Assembly: GCA_027924645.1 (NCBI GenBank)
Contig: BSBN01000242.1
Span: 4,216,001 to 4,280,000 of the forward strand
DNA from: Cunninghamia lanceolata
Taxonomy: Eukaryota; Streptophyta; Pinopsida; Cupressales; Cupressaceae
Reading direction: 5' to 3'
DNA length: 64,000 nucleotides
The notes beneath the pieces are model-generated. The model did no database searches, was not told where the DNA came from, and worked only from the letters and a program-made list of their open reading frames with translations. This document shows positions 49,207 through 60,879 of the stretch, piece by piece. Both the position numbers and the translations under genes were made by a program. Position 1 is the first letter of the stretch; each line of letters starts with the position of its first letter.

Positions 49207-50101
49207 TCATCATATCGACATCAGGATGATATTCGGAAGAATCCAGATATTTGGAAATATCATCCTGATGCACAAATATCATGCTGCACTGTAGCTCCAC
49301 TGTAAGATCGGGGTGATAGATGAATATGCCAGATATTTGAAAAGATCACCCCCCACTAGATAATGCACGAAGCCGACAGGCGGATATCTCCTTGATATCA
49401 GCATCATCAGGATGATAAAACAACGAACATGAAGTGATACAACAACATCAGGATGATATTGACTAAGATCATCCTGACGTCCAAAATATGATGACCACGA
49501 TAAAAATCGGGTCACACTTAGAACTTTACAGCAACATCATCAGGATGATCTTAACAAAGATCACCCGATGTTAAAATATCACCCCAGCGAAAGATCATGC
49601 AGGTAGACAATATGATGACCCTCGCAAGCAACACGGCGATAACTGGAAATATGATCATGATGATGACGACCCTTAAGAAAAAACAAGTCGGGTCGAACAA
49701 CTCAGAAAATGACCCCTTCGGGAGATCGGGGTGACATCATCATCATAAAAGGGCAGGGTGATAATTGGAAGATCACCGGATATTTGAAAAATCACCCTCC
49801 ACAAGAAAATTAAGGCACATTGTAGCTCATCAGCAGGATCGGGATGATATCCAAACATCACCCGATATTGAAATATGATGATCCTGATGAAAAACAAGTC
49901 GACAGAAAACATGATGATGCGAACCATCATCGAAGACAATATGATGATGATGACCTCCTCCTCAAAGAAAATATGATGATGCAGCTGAAAAATGCCGAGG
50001 AGGTCCAACACTTAGGAAAATGGGCAAGAAGATATAGGGTTCAAATGAAGAAACCCCCTAAACATGAAAAATCAACCTCCAGGTCAAAATGAGTGCTAAC
50101 A

Positions 50102-50247
50102 CTGGCTCCGAATGGGGACGTGCAGGTGAAAACCTGCAGCGAGAACCAGATCTCCGGGCAGACCAGGCAAAAAACCAAAAAGCACGAACTGTACAAGGCA
50201 CTTACACTACATACATGTTTTTACAAATGTGCACAGCGACAAGTCAT
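50102..50247 (-). other. Region between integrase end and 3' LTR
   Basis: A short untranslated stretch. The purine-rich tract expected immediately before the 3' LTR is not evident; the minus-strand bases next to the LTR read CATTCGGAGCCAG. Confidence 0.5.
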
Positions 50248-51363
50248 TTATGCAAAATAGAACTTAAGGAATTGGCCATGCACAGGCAATTCCAGAACTT
50301 CACCATCTAGGGCCTGGAGGAAATAAGAATCCTCCCCATGAGCACTGCAAATCTGATATGGGCCCATCCATAAGGGTTCAAATTTACCATGTTTACCCTT
50401 TTCTTGACCTTTTGCATTCCAAATGAGCACCAGATCATTGACTTGAAACTTCCTTTTTATAACTCTCCTGTCAAACTGATATTTCACATCTTGTTGTCTC
50501 TTGAGATTAATCTGGTGGGCTTTCCTTCTGTTTTCATCCAGTGCAACCAGCTGGTTCACTCTTTCTGTCATGAAATCTTCAATCTCCTCATCATTTTCTT
50601 GGATGAACTTGTAAACTGGTAGGAGATTGTTTATGGGCAATCTGGCTGATGCACCATATACTAGCTCAAAGGGTGACATCCCAATAGCCCTTTTTACTGT
50701 CACTCTGTCAGCCCATATTGCTAAGTTCAATTTTGAGTCCCAAGCTCTCTTGTTCTTGTCCAGTATCCTCTTGATAATTTTCATGATGCTTTTATTGCTT
50801 GATTCTGCTTGACCATTCCCTTGTGGGTGATATGGTGATGTATATGATAGATTTATCCCATACCTGTTGCAAAAATCAACAAATTCACCTGATCTGAAGC
50901 ACATAGCATTATCAGTGACTATCTTGAATGGTACTCCAAACCTGATGATGATATTTTCTAGCATGAAATCTGTCACCACCTTACTTGTAGCTCTCTTAGT
51001 TGGAATGGCCTCAATCCATTTGGTAAAGTAATCAGTTGCCACCAAAATCCAACTGTGTCCCCCACTTGATTTGTCTGCAGTTTCCCCTATGAAGTCAATT
51101 CCCCATTGCTGAAATGGAGCATCCACAGTTACAGTTCTGAGGGGTAAAGCACCATCATATTTCAGCTTTCTTGAAAATCTTTGGCAAGGGTCACACTTCC
51201 TCACTAACTTTTGTGCATCTGAAAAGAGAGTGGGCCACCAATATCCTGCTCTGAGAATTTTATGAGTTGTTGTTTGGGCAGTATAATGTCCACCACACAA
51301 TCCTTTATGCATATCAATCAAAACATTGTTAGCCATATCCTTATCCACACATCTCAGCAGCAC
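50248..51363 (-). pseudogene. Integrase segment of Tat-like pol
   Basis: Would insert the cDNA into the genome. Residues are numbered from the first Met: zinc-binding HHCC at H19, H26, C57 and C60; catalytic core with D90 (WGIDFIG), D151 (IVTDNAMCF) and E187 (GNGQAESSN), a D-D-35-E spacing. The C-terminal part has the GPY-type module (PLWMGPYQI). All catalytic residues are present. The frame ends at 50248 with a natural-looking stop. It is fused in frame to the RT/RNase H segment, but a TGA (51475-51477) and a TAA near 51396 break the join, so this integrase would not be made from an unedited message. Confidence 0.92.
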
Positions 51364-51474
51364 ACCATCAGGGTTTTTCCAGTATAGCTCACCTTAAACA
51401 ATAACATACCTGATTGCATGTAACTTTAAAGTCCTCTTTTGACTGTCACTGAAATGGGAAGGACAATTCAGATT

Positions 51475-52467
51475 TCACAAGTAGTAGATAATATCCTTGT
51501 ACCATTCAGATCCTGATACATTTACACTCTCATTTTGGACTGCATTAACTTGGCATGCTTCCAAGTTTGACTGTGCCATCATCCTGGCTAATCCTTGTCC
51601 TCTTATCAACTTGGTAACTTGTATGTCTATGTTAAACTCTTGCAGTTTGTTTATCCATCTGCACCTTCTTCCAGTCACCTCCTGCTGAGTGAATATGTCT
51701 TTGACTGCTGCATGGGGTACATATGCAATTATATATGATCCTACCAAGTATGGTCTGAAACTTTTGATGGCTCTGACTAGTGCATATGCCTGTTTTTCCA
51801 TAATATCATACTTCAACTTAGAGGCCTGCAAGGACATACTGAAGAAAGCGATGGGCTGTTCAAAACCATCTTCATTTTTCTGTAGCAAACATGCAGCAAT
51901 AGTATGAAAGGAAGCAAATGAAAATACTTGGAATGGCCTAGAAAAGTCAGGAGATTTAAGAACAGGGGCCATCTTGATTGCCTCTTTGATACTCTGAAAT
52001 GATTCTATTGCTTCACTTTCCCAGTGGACAGTTGCATCCTTCTTCATCATCTTGGAAATGTTCCTTGTGGTTTCTGCAAAGTTGGGAACAAATCTCCTAA
52101 CAAAATTTATCTGTCCAAAGAAGGACTGAACTCCTTTTACAGTTTTTGGTATTTGAATTCTGTCAATAGCAGCCACTCTCTCTGGATCTATCCTGACTCC
52201 ATCCTTGGAAACAATATGTCCCAGGAGCTTTCCTTCAACTACCCCAAAGGCACACTTCTTTGGATTTAAAGAAATACCATACTCTAGTGCTCTTATGAAA
52301 ATCTGCTCCAGATGCAAACAATGCTGCTCTTCTTTCTTTGAGTAAGCAGTCAAGTCATCCTGATATACAGCCAGAATTGAATCAATCAACCCTGCAAAAG
52401 CAACATCCATTGCTCTTTGAAATGTAGCACCTGCATTGGTTAGTCCGAAGGGCATTCTAACATACAC
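51475..52467 (-). pseudogene. RT palm/thumb and RNase H segment of Tat-like pol
   Basis: Continues the RT: MPFGLTNAGATFQRAM, then YQDD at residues 35-38 where YVDD, YLDD or YIDD is usual, then LGHIVSKDG and the thumb. The resident RNase H follows (about residues 165-250), but its first catalytic Asp position reads FSFAS and the TDH motif near its end reads VPHAA, so it looks inactive. An extra, intact-looking RNase H lies upstream in the protein. Joined in frame to the RT fingers after one TAG (52501-52503) and to the integrase after TGA. Confidence 0.9.
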
Positions 52468-52503
52468 ATAAGTTCCCCATGGAGTGGTAAAGGCGGTCTT
52501 ATA

Positions 52504-54558
52504 CTATTCTGATTCCTTTACCTTCACCTGATTATAACCTAAAAATCCATCCATCATGGATAAGAGTTCACAACCAGTCACTCTCTGCAACATAGCTTCC
52601 ATATTAGGCAGTGGATAGTTATCCTTTAAAGAGGATACATTCAAGTTCCTGAAGTCAACACAAAGCCTAATATCACCATTCTTTTTTCTGACTGGGACAA
52701 GGTTAGACACCCAAGTTGAATGCCTGATTGGCACAATTATTCCAGCTTCCCTGAGCCTTTTGAGTTCTTCTTGCATCTTGGGAGCTAAGGTAGGATTAAT
52801 AGGTCTTTGCTTTTGTCTAAATGGCTTAGCTTCAGGCTTCAATGGGATCTCATGCTGGAATAAATCTTCCCTATAGGCTTTTAGGTCCTCATATGACCAA
52901 GCAAAAACATGTTTATACTTTTTCAGTAATGCAATCAGCATACTCCTAATGTGTGGTTTGAGTTGTTTACCAATGTATACCTTCTGAGGGGCCTGAGATG
53001 TCCCCAAATTTATCTCTTCTAAATCTTCCTTATTTGTGGGAGATGTCCTTGTGACCAATTTATCTTTACTGTCAAAAACTCTTTCCAAAGCTACCAACCC
53101 TCTAGGGATTTTATTAGTCCTTAATTGAATTATCTCTTTTCCCACAAGAGTTTCTTTTCCATCTATAGTCTCTACAAAAGCTTGGAAATCAATTTCTTGA
53201 TTCTCATATTCATCTATGCAGTGCAAAAATCTTAACAAGTCCCTATCATCATTAAACACTTGCCAACTGCATATATTTTCTGGTACTGCAGGCCTAATTT
53301 TAACTTCTACATTTGTAACATCTGACAGAGTGATGTCATCTGGCCTTATTGCAACATTGGCTAAGAAATCAGCCATAACATTCTTTGATCTTTCTACCCA
53401 GCCTATTGAAAATGCATCAAATAGTTCAATGGTATCCCAAACAGCATGCTTGTATTGTTTCAATCTTTTGTTTTTTGAAGCATACTTATCTCTAATTTGG
53501 GATACAATCAGCTCAGAATCCCCAAATACTCTTAACATTTTAATTCCATGTTTGAGAGCAATATTTAGGCCTAAGAGTAAAGCCTCATATTCTGCAATGT
53601 TGTTTGTGCAATCAAACCTCAGCAAGAAAGAGAATTTGAGGAGCTTACCAGTTGGAGACAGGAAAATAACTCCAGCTCTAGAGCCTTCTTTTGCACAAGC
53701 TCCATCAAAAAACATGGTCCACAAACCTCGCTGATCCAATTCTTCAATGCAGGCATTTTTCTTTTTATCTTCTGTATCATTTGAGACAACCTTGAAATTA
53801 TCACAGTCAGTGTCTACAAAGCATACCTGTTCCTCTGCTTCTTGGTCTTCCACTGTCTCTGATGATCTTTGTTCTCTGATTAGCTTAACATCCCTGCCAT
53901 TCATTGGAATCATGGCATATGACAGGTCCAGCTGCATACTTCCACCAATTAGTGCTGCCCATCTTCTTGACAACAACATACCATACTGTGGCTTGATGTC
54001 AACCACTGTTATATTCATTTTATATCTTTTCTCAGGAAATGCTGCCAATCTGAAATCTACATCCTTCATGATTCCAATAACTGGTACCTCTCTGGCATCC
54101 ATAGCATAACATTTTCCACATGCTTTGTCAATTTTCAATCCAGCTTGTTGCATGATGGCCAAAGGCATGACATTTGTAGATGCTCCAGAGTCAAGCATAC
54201 AATTTCTAATTATTTTTCCATTTATAACCAGGGAAACATAAAATGGTTCCACTTGTGAAGGATACTTTGTCATAGTCACTCCTAAATAGACTTTAGGAGT
54301 CTCATCTTCTTCATTACTCATGACATGTTTCTCACCCTGGGTCTGAACATTTTGTTTAGCTTGAAAAGGTACCCCTGAGATTAGGGATATTGTCCTACTC
54401 TTGATTTCTTCCACTTTCATCAGTTCCATAAGTGGAACAGAGACTTTTACCTGAGAGAGGACCTGAGCTATATCAAATGGAGCATAATTTTGTATAACAG
54501 TTGTAGCTTGCTCCACAATCTTGTTTTTATCCTGAGCTGATTTAGCTCTTACTTTCAT
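52504..54558 (-). pseudogene. Protease, extra RNase H and RT fingers of Tat-like pol
   Basis: Numbered from the Met at 54558. Retropepsin-like protease: catalytic DSG at 123-125 (CMLDSGASTNVMP), and GMLLSRRWAALIGG near 193. Archaeal-type RNase H at about 279-403: D285 (MFFDGA), E323 (NIAEYEAL), D347 (FGDSEL) and D397 (VMADFLA), a complete catalytic set. The RT starts near 560: RPINPTLAPKMQEELKRL, VPVRKKNGDIRLCVDFRNLN, MMDGFLGYNQ. The order protease, RNase H, RT puts the extra RNase H before RT. The frame is in register with gag, 42 codons upstream, separated by one TAG (54685-54687), and ends at a TAG inside the RT. Confidence 0.92.
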
Positions 54559-54684
54559 AGTTCCCTGATCATCATTCTTGTCTTGGGAACCTTTACTTTG
54601 ATCTTCAGCCTGAGGGATTTTGTTTTCTGGTCCTTGAGATTCATGACCTGTTCTATGTCTAAAATTCTGTTTATTATTTACCCA

Positions 54685-56703
54685 CTACCTTCTTTGTGGT
54701 TCAATTCCTTTATGACCATGCACTAGCTGACCTGCAGAAATATCTTCTGGCTGATGTGGGCTGCCTACTTGATTTTTACCTCTGAGATTGTAGTTGCTTT
54801 TGACTTGAGCAACTGCTGCAGCTGTGAAGGCTCTAATTTCCTCATCAGAAGGTCGTTGTAAGTTACTCAGAAAATTGTGTGAGCTCTGAGCATACACATA
54901 GTTATCTTCATTATCTTCATCATATGGGAACTGTTGGCAGGCCTGAATTTGATGATCTGTATTCTCATCAGCATCATAAAGAGTGTATCCATTGCCTATG
55001 GACATCATATTAACATCATCTTCTTGCACATAATGTGGCTCATTGCATTCATTACAAGATGTAGCATTATCATACAAGGATTGAGCAATCATACACTGTA
55101 ATTGTGAATGTGGCATCTGACAGATTATACACCATGGAGCATCATCAACAATATTTATAGCTTTCTTTAGAGGATCAGGAGTTTCTTTGACATGTTGAGC
55201 CCTCTGATTTGTGTGGTTACGTGGGAAAATAGGCTTACCATCATGCCAATTGGTATTATAAGGCATATCATGCAATGATGGCCTCTTTTCCTGCCTTTGA
55301 TAGACTTGCCTATCAGGACCCATCCCTTTTTCACTTCTAGCTAATCTATAGCTTAGGTCCTTAACAACATTTGCCAATTTGTCTATCTTATCTTCAGGGG
55401 CAGATGTATTACCTTGAGTGTTCTGAGGCTTGTTTGGATTCTGCAGAATTTTTATATCATCCCTTCTATTTGTCTTGCCCGATGCTTTCCTGTTGTTTTC
55501 AATATTCACTGCAATTCTGAAAGCATCCCTGAGAGTAGCAGGACCTTTATCTCTTAATCCATATGCAGTTTTTGCATCAAAGGCATTGATATACAATATT
55601 ATGCACATTGGTTCATTTGGCCTCATGTGATGTGGCAATTTGTTTAACACTTTAGTAAATCTTGCATTAAAGTCTGCAACCTGCTCATTTGACCCTTTAG
55701 TGATACTGGTGAACTCATTTACAAAAAAGCTAGGGTCAGTTTTGTCACCATATTGCTCCTTGAACATCCTTTTAAAATCATCCCATGATGAAATACTCCG
55801 GTCAGGTAGATTCTTGTACCATTCTCTTGCCTCATCTATTAAGGATTGCATGAATGACTTCATGAAAACATCCTCATGTTCAACCTCAAAGTTATCCATG
55901 ACATTTTGAAAGGCTTTTAGATGATCTTCTCCTGACACTGTGTTGTTTCCTAAAAATTTAGGCACTTGCAGCCTCAGATGCTTGTCAATGGGGTTAGGAT
56001 ACCCAGGAATACCATCAAACACCAGCTGCCTGAATCTATCTAACTGCATGGGCTGTCTGTTTAACTGATGAACATTGATATTTCTGTTTACATTCTGGTT
56101 CCTTACATTGTTCAGTGGTATCCTAGCATCATTCACATTTTGTCTCTCATCATTATGCTGATGTTGCACTTCATTTCTTTGCTGATGTCTCTGCACATTT
56201 GCATTCTCAAGGGTAGGAATTGAATCATTTTGGGCAGTTCTTAAAGCTTGCACTTTCTGCTTCATATCATCTCTGATTTTCATGGCTTGTAGATATTCTA
56301 GTTCTGCTCTCAGATTTCTGATTTCTTCAGCTAATTGTTCGTCCTTAGGCATGGAGGTAGATGGTCTCATACCATTCTGGTCATCATCTTCATCATCCCT
56401 CAGAGACTCTGCCTCTTCAAACCTTTCACTAGGGTCTAGAAATGGGCATTCTTGGAACACCTCTGACCTCATTCTCATGCTACCACCCTGTTGCCTCTCA
56501 TATGCACCTTGAATATCAGCTTCTGCATTTGAAAAGTAAGGCACATGCTGTCCTGATGGCCTAGGGTTATCTTGCATATCATCACCTTTTCTGGGGGAAC
56601 CCTCATGACTAACTGAGACAGCTCCCTTTCTTCTGTACATCATTCTTCTTGTTATTGGTAACTCTTTAAATAAAGGGTTTTGTTGGGATCTTCTCCCCTG
56701 CAT
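54685..56703 (-). CDS. Gag polyprotein of Tat-like element, intact 672-codon frame
   Basis: Would form the particle and bind element RNA in the cytoplasm. The N-terminal third is charged and Gln/Asn-rich with coiled-coil potential (AEEIRNLRAELEYLQAMK). The retrotransposon gag (capsid) domain spans about residues 240-400: FQNVMDNFEVEHEDVFMKSF, REWYKNLP, WDDFKRMFKEQYG, ARFTKVLNKLP. A CCHC-like knuckle, CIICQMPHSQLQC (C-X2-C-X3-H-X4-C, one residue shorter than usual), follows near residue 530. It starts at 56703, about 95 bp inside the primer site. The TAG end is in frame with pol, so read-through or a lost sense codon are both possible. Confidence 0.88.
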   Translation of the reverse strand: MQGRRSQQNPLFKELPITRRMMYRRKGAVSVSHEGSPRKGDDMQDNPRPSGQHVPYFSNAEADIQGAYERQQGGSMRMRSEVFQECPFLDPSERFEEAESLRDDEDDDQNGMRPSTSMPKDEQLAEEIRNLRAELEYLQAMKIRDDMKQKVQALRTAQNDSIPTLENANVQRHQQRNEVQHQHNDERQNVNDARIPLNNVRNQNVNRNINVHQLNRQPMQLDRFRQLVFDGIPGYPNPIDKHLRLQVPKFLGNNTVSGEDHLKAFQNVMDNFEVEHEDVFMKSFMQSLIDEAREWYKNLPDRSISSWDDFKRMFKEQYGDKTDPSFFVNEFTSITKGSNEQVADFNARFTKVLNKLPHHMRPNEPMCIILYINAFDAKTAYGLRDKGPATLRDAFRIAVNIENNRKASGKTNRRDDIKILQNPNKPQNTQGNTSAPEDKIDKLANVVKDLSYRLARSEKGMGPDRQVYQRQEKRPSLHDMPYNTNWHDGKPIFPRNHTNQRAQHVKETPDPLKKAINIVDDAPWCIICQMPHSQLQCMIAQSLYDNATSCNECNEPHYVQEDDVNMMSIGNGYTLYDADENTDHQIQACQQFPYDEDNEDNYVYAQSSHNFLSNLQRPSDEEIRAFTAAAVAQVKSNYNLRGKNQVGSPHQPEDISAGQLVHGHKGIEPQRR

Positions 56704-56797
56704 ATAAATTTTACTTTGACCGGTTGGGAGATTACTTCGGAGTCGCCACCTATTACTAGGAACTGTTTTCTTTTGAAAACCAGGGTTCTTTCACAAA

Positions 56798-56816
56798 GTC
56801 CCCAGCGGAGTCGCCA
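56798..56816 (-). other. Primer binding site of Tat-like element
   Basis: On the minus strand it starts TGGCGACTCCGCTGGGGAC, five bases from the 5' LTR. The leading TGG pairs with a tRNA CCA end. The sequence resembles the sites described for Tat/Ogre-type elements; I believe the tRNA is an Arg species but cannot verify it. Confidence 0.75.
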
Positions 56817-56821
56817 ATTTC

Positions 56822-59351
56822 TGTTGACTTTTTCCCAGACTGGATGCTTATTCCCAGATTTCCCTACAAGGTAGCCATCAGTGATCAACAGGATCTCTGG
56901 GCCAGGGGCCAACAGTGTAGGAGATAGACTCTGTATTTTATCTCCTCTTCTTCTTTAGGCTCTGCAAGACCTAGGGGGGTATTCCCTACTCAACATCCAT
57001 GAGGATATGCATACAAGGCTGGGATGTTGACAGAAAGCAGATAAGTCCTCCTGTAAGTAGACCAAAACTGAAAGATAAGAGCAAAGGGGCTAGCTTTGGG
57101 CCTATTTGCAGTTGTAGATAGAGGACTGAGGATCCTAAAACTAATTCTAATGTCCTAAAGATTGTTTTAGATTTAGATTTTGATTTTAAGTTTGGATGCA
57201 AAGCTGGACATGGTTGTAACACAAACACAAAGCAAGATTGGTGCCTATCCAGGGCCTGGAGTCAGTAGACATACACCTGTGAATGATCAGCATGAACAAC
57301 TAAAACTGGATTTCAGGGGGATATATGTGATACCTGCCTTACAGATATCTCCCAATACAGAGTGTTAAGTTATCTCTACTTATGGCATCCCTACTGCAGT
57401 ATACCCTTCCCAATGTTCAACCTGAAAACAGTTTAATCTACCCCTTGAGTAGAAGTTAAAAGATCAGACATTCAACATAGGAATTCTATGCTCTAGAATC
57501 TAAACATTACCCAAATATCCAGATTCAGAAGAAGAATACATGCAATACTGGAGACAGAATTAACAAAACACATGCTAAGATAGCATTTCTCATATAAGAT
57601 TAATCATGAAATCAGTGGGTTCGTGCCAAAACATACAACAAGAGATACATAGACTCACAGGTTTAGCTGTACAGAGCAACCAGATCAGCTTGTTTTGATT
57701 TACAGAGCCAAAAAAAATCTTCAACTTTCAACAACCACAAATGAGTAACACTTCCTGCTTATAACAGCCAGGTAGTGTACCACAACAATTAATTACATGG
57801 TTGACCAAAAATCCCGTCAGATACACAATATTAGAAAAATGGCACTCAACGCATTACCAGATTGGCGCCCAAACATGAATGCAGTAGGTAGGGGAGGAGA
57901 CAGGAAGAAATCTCGAGCCTTGCGCCACCGCCTAGGGATCCAGATCTTCAATCGGGTACCAGATCTGTCCATACCTCTGCAACCTTCGCCATTAATGGCG
58001 CACCAACCCGCGGCCTTGGGAAAAACATCTAACAGTCGATCGCAACCACTTCCCGCCAAGATACATCATCATGATATTTGAAAATATGCAGGATATCAAT
58101 CATCCCACATGCACCCCGCGGCGACCTTTTCAACACTTTATATACTAGGCCACGAGCATATATGATGTCGGTGCTTTTGCTCCTGACGACACTAGTATAA
58201 GACTTCATCATCATCCTCCAACAGCATGATATCCTGTTGCTCAAAAAATCACCCTGACGTCAGCATCATCATCGCAATATCACCTGCATGATAATCGCCT
58301 TCATCGGCACAACCTGATCCATCGGAGGAAGATCCTCCTGCTTAGCCGATACCAAAAGTCTGGCCGATGAACATCCTGATGACGTCATCGTCATATCCTG
58401 CTGACATCATCAGCATATCTGCCTACTGCGCACCTCCTCATATCCGGATGACGTCATCATCATATCGACATCAGGATGATATTCGGAAGAATCCAGATAT
58501 TTGGAAATATCATCCTGATGCACAAATATCATGCTGCACTGTAGCTCCACTGTAAGATCGGGGTGATAGATGAATATGCCAGATATTTGAAAAGATCACC
58601 CCCCACTAGATAATGCACGAAGCTGACAGGCGGATATCTCCTTGATATCAGCATCATCAGGATGATAAAACAACGAACATGAAGTGATACAACAACATCA
58701 GGATGATATTGACTAAGATCATCCTGACGTCCAAAATATGATGACCACGATAAAAATCGGGTCACACTTAGAACTTTACAGCAACATCATCAGGATGATC
58801 TTAACAAAGATCACCCGATGTTAAAATATCACCCCAGCGAAAGATCATGCAGGTAGACAATATGATGACCCTCGCAAGCAACACGGCGATAACCAGAAAT
58901 ATGATCATGATGATGACGACCCTTAAGAAAAAACAAGTCGGGTCGAACAACTCAGAAAATGACCCCTTCGGGAGATCGGGGTGACATCATCATCATAAAA
59001 GGGCAGGGTGATAATTGGAAGATCACCGGATATTTAAAAAATCACCCTCCGCAAGAAAATTAAGGCACATTGTAGCTCATCAGCAGGATCGGGATGATAT
59101 CCAAACATCACCCGATATTGAAATATGATGATCCTGATGAAAAACAAGTCGACAGAAAACATGATGATGCGGACCATCATCGAAGACAATATGATGATGA
59201 TGACCTCCTCCTCAAAGAAAATATGATGATGCAGCTGAAAAATGCCGAGGAGGTCCAACACTTAGGAAAATGGGCAAGAAGATATAGGGTTCAAATGAAG
59301 AAACCCCCTAAACATGAAAAATCAACCTCCAGGTCAAAATGAGTGCTAACA
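56822..59351 (-). repeat. 5' LTR of Tat-like element
   Basis: About 98.6% identical to 47574-50101. It carries the TATA box (58136-58144) and three TGACGTCA sites (58255-58262, 58380-58387, 58449-58456) upstream of it, in transcription order toward gag. Confidence 0.95.
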
Positions 59352-60540
59352 AAACCCTCAACCCTCGACACTATACCTTAAATTGTAATCCCTCAACCCT
59401 CAACCCTAATCCCTCATCCCTAAACTCTAAACACTATCCCTGTTCCTAAATCCTCAACCCTCGACACTATACTTTCAACCTTAATCCCTTATCCCTAAAC
59501 CCTAAACCCTATCCCTCAACCCTTAACCCTTAAAACTTAAACCCTAAAACCTATCCATAAACCCTCGATGCTCAACACTATATCTTAAACCCCAATCCCT
59601 TAACCCGCAGCCCTAAAGCCTCAACCCTCAATCGTTAAACCTTCAACCCTAAACCCTATCCCTAAACCCTAAACCCTCAACTCTCAACTCTCAACATTAA
59701 ACCCTAATCCGTCAACCCTAATCCCTCAACCCTAAACCCTATTCCTAAACCCTCAACCCTCAACAATATTCCTTAAACCCTAATCCATCAACCCTAAACC
59801 ATAATCCCTCAACCCTAAACCCTATCCCTAAACCCTCAACCCTCAACACTATTCCTTAAACCCTAATCCCTCAACTCTAAACCCTAATCCCTAAACCCTA
59901 AACCCTAAACCCTATCCTTAAACACTCAACCCTCAGCAAGTTATACCTTAAACATTAATCCCTCAACCCCCAACCCTCAACACTCAACCCTCAACCCTAA
60001 TCTCGCATTCCTAAACCCTAAATGCTATCCCTATTCCTAAACCCTCAACCCAAGACATTATACCTTAAACCCTAATCCCTTACCCCTAAACCTTAAACCT
60101 TATCCCTCAACCCTTAACCCTTAAACCTTAAACCCTAAAACCTATCCCTAAACCCTCACCTATACCCTCAACAATATACTTAAGCCCTAATCCCTCAATC
60201 ATCAACCCTATACCTTAAACCTAAAGCCTACACCCTCAAACCCTCATCCCTAGACCATATAACCTCACCCTTATATCCTAAACCTCGAATATTGTGCCTC
60301 AACCCTATACTTAAATTAAACCTAAACCATACGTGCTCTCAACCCAAGTCAACCTATGCCTTATATACCCTCAATCCATATCGTAAACCCTAAACCCTAA
60401 TCCCCGCGCCTTACACACTTAATCTTATACACTCAACAACCTGAATATTAACCCTCAACTGTAACCCTCAACCCTCTACCCTATACCTATTACTTAAGCC
60501 CTAATCCCTCAACCCTCAACCCTTAAGCCTCAAAACTATA
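59352..60540 (+). repeat. Degenerate CCCTAAA satellite, right part
   Basis: Continuation of the array at 44170-47573, starting with the duplicated AAACC. Units become more diverged after about 60180. Confidence 0.92.
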
Positions 60541-60577
60541 CAGGCTTAGGTCCTTATATACACTAAATCCAAAACAC

Positions 60578-60685
60578 TTACATACATACATGCATGCATG
60601 CATACATACAAACATACATACATACAAAGATGCATACATACAAGCATGCTACATGTACATACATACAAGCATGCATACATACCTA
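60578..60685 (+). repeat. (CATA)n/(CATG)n simple repeat
   Basis: CATACATACATGCATGCATG-type tetranucleotide repeats with a few interruptions. Confidence 0.9.
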
Positions 60686-60750
60686 CAAGAAGAGATATAA
60701 ACATCCATGAAACATACTTATGAAATTTGAACATATCTCATTCAAAGGAA

Positions 60751-60879
60751 GACATAACGCAGGTGCGTTATGTCGAACTGGGAAAACATCAGCAAACATG
60801 CAAAAAAGGAAAAAAAGAAAAATATAACGCGCTCACGTTATATTGTGCTTTGGGAATCCCAAGCCTTGGGCTTGGGATT
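60751..60879. other. Cluster of three short palindromes near right end of copy B
   Basis: GACATAACGC/GCGTTATGTC arms at 60751-60774, AATATAACG/CGTTATATT arms around GCGCTCA at 60821-60844, and AATCCCAAG/CTTGGGATT arms at 60855-60879. The first two share the ATAACGC-GCGTTAT vocabulary of the palindromes near genes 1 and 2. Confidence 0.7.

Larger units (their letters stand above)
47574..50101 (-). repeat. 3' LTR of Tat-like element
   Basis: Starts TGTTGAC and ends GCTAACA in plus orientation; nearly identical to 56822-59351. Much of 48950-50000 is built of CATCATCAGGATGAT-like words. Frames such as 47737-47979 recur in both LTRs and are not genes. Confidence 0.95.
47574..59351 (-). mobile_element. 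Recent Tat-like Ty3/gypsy retrotransposon inside the CCCTAAA satellite
   Basis: An 11.8-kb element with two LTRs of about 2.53 kb, TGTT...AACA ends, a 5-bp duplication AAACC, a primer site and one continuous gag-pol frame in the order gag, protease, extra RNase H, RT, RNase H, integrase. The extra RNase H of archaeal type is a hallmark of the plant Tat lineage (which includes Ogre). By hand I count about 36 LTR differences including two indels, roughly 1.4%, nearly all transitions. The frame has four stops and no frameshift, so the copy is probably inactive but young. I see no clear polypurine tract beside the 3' LTR. Confidence 0.93.

Noticed and set aside
49006..50000. Coding frames rich in Asp/His in the CATCATCAGGATGAT zone
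   Set aside because: Low-complexity by-products of a repetitive U3 region, duplicated in the other LTR.
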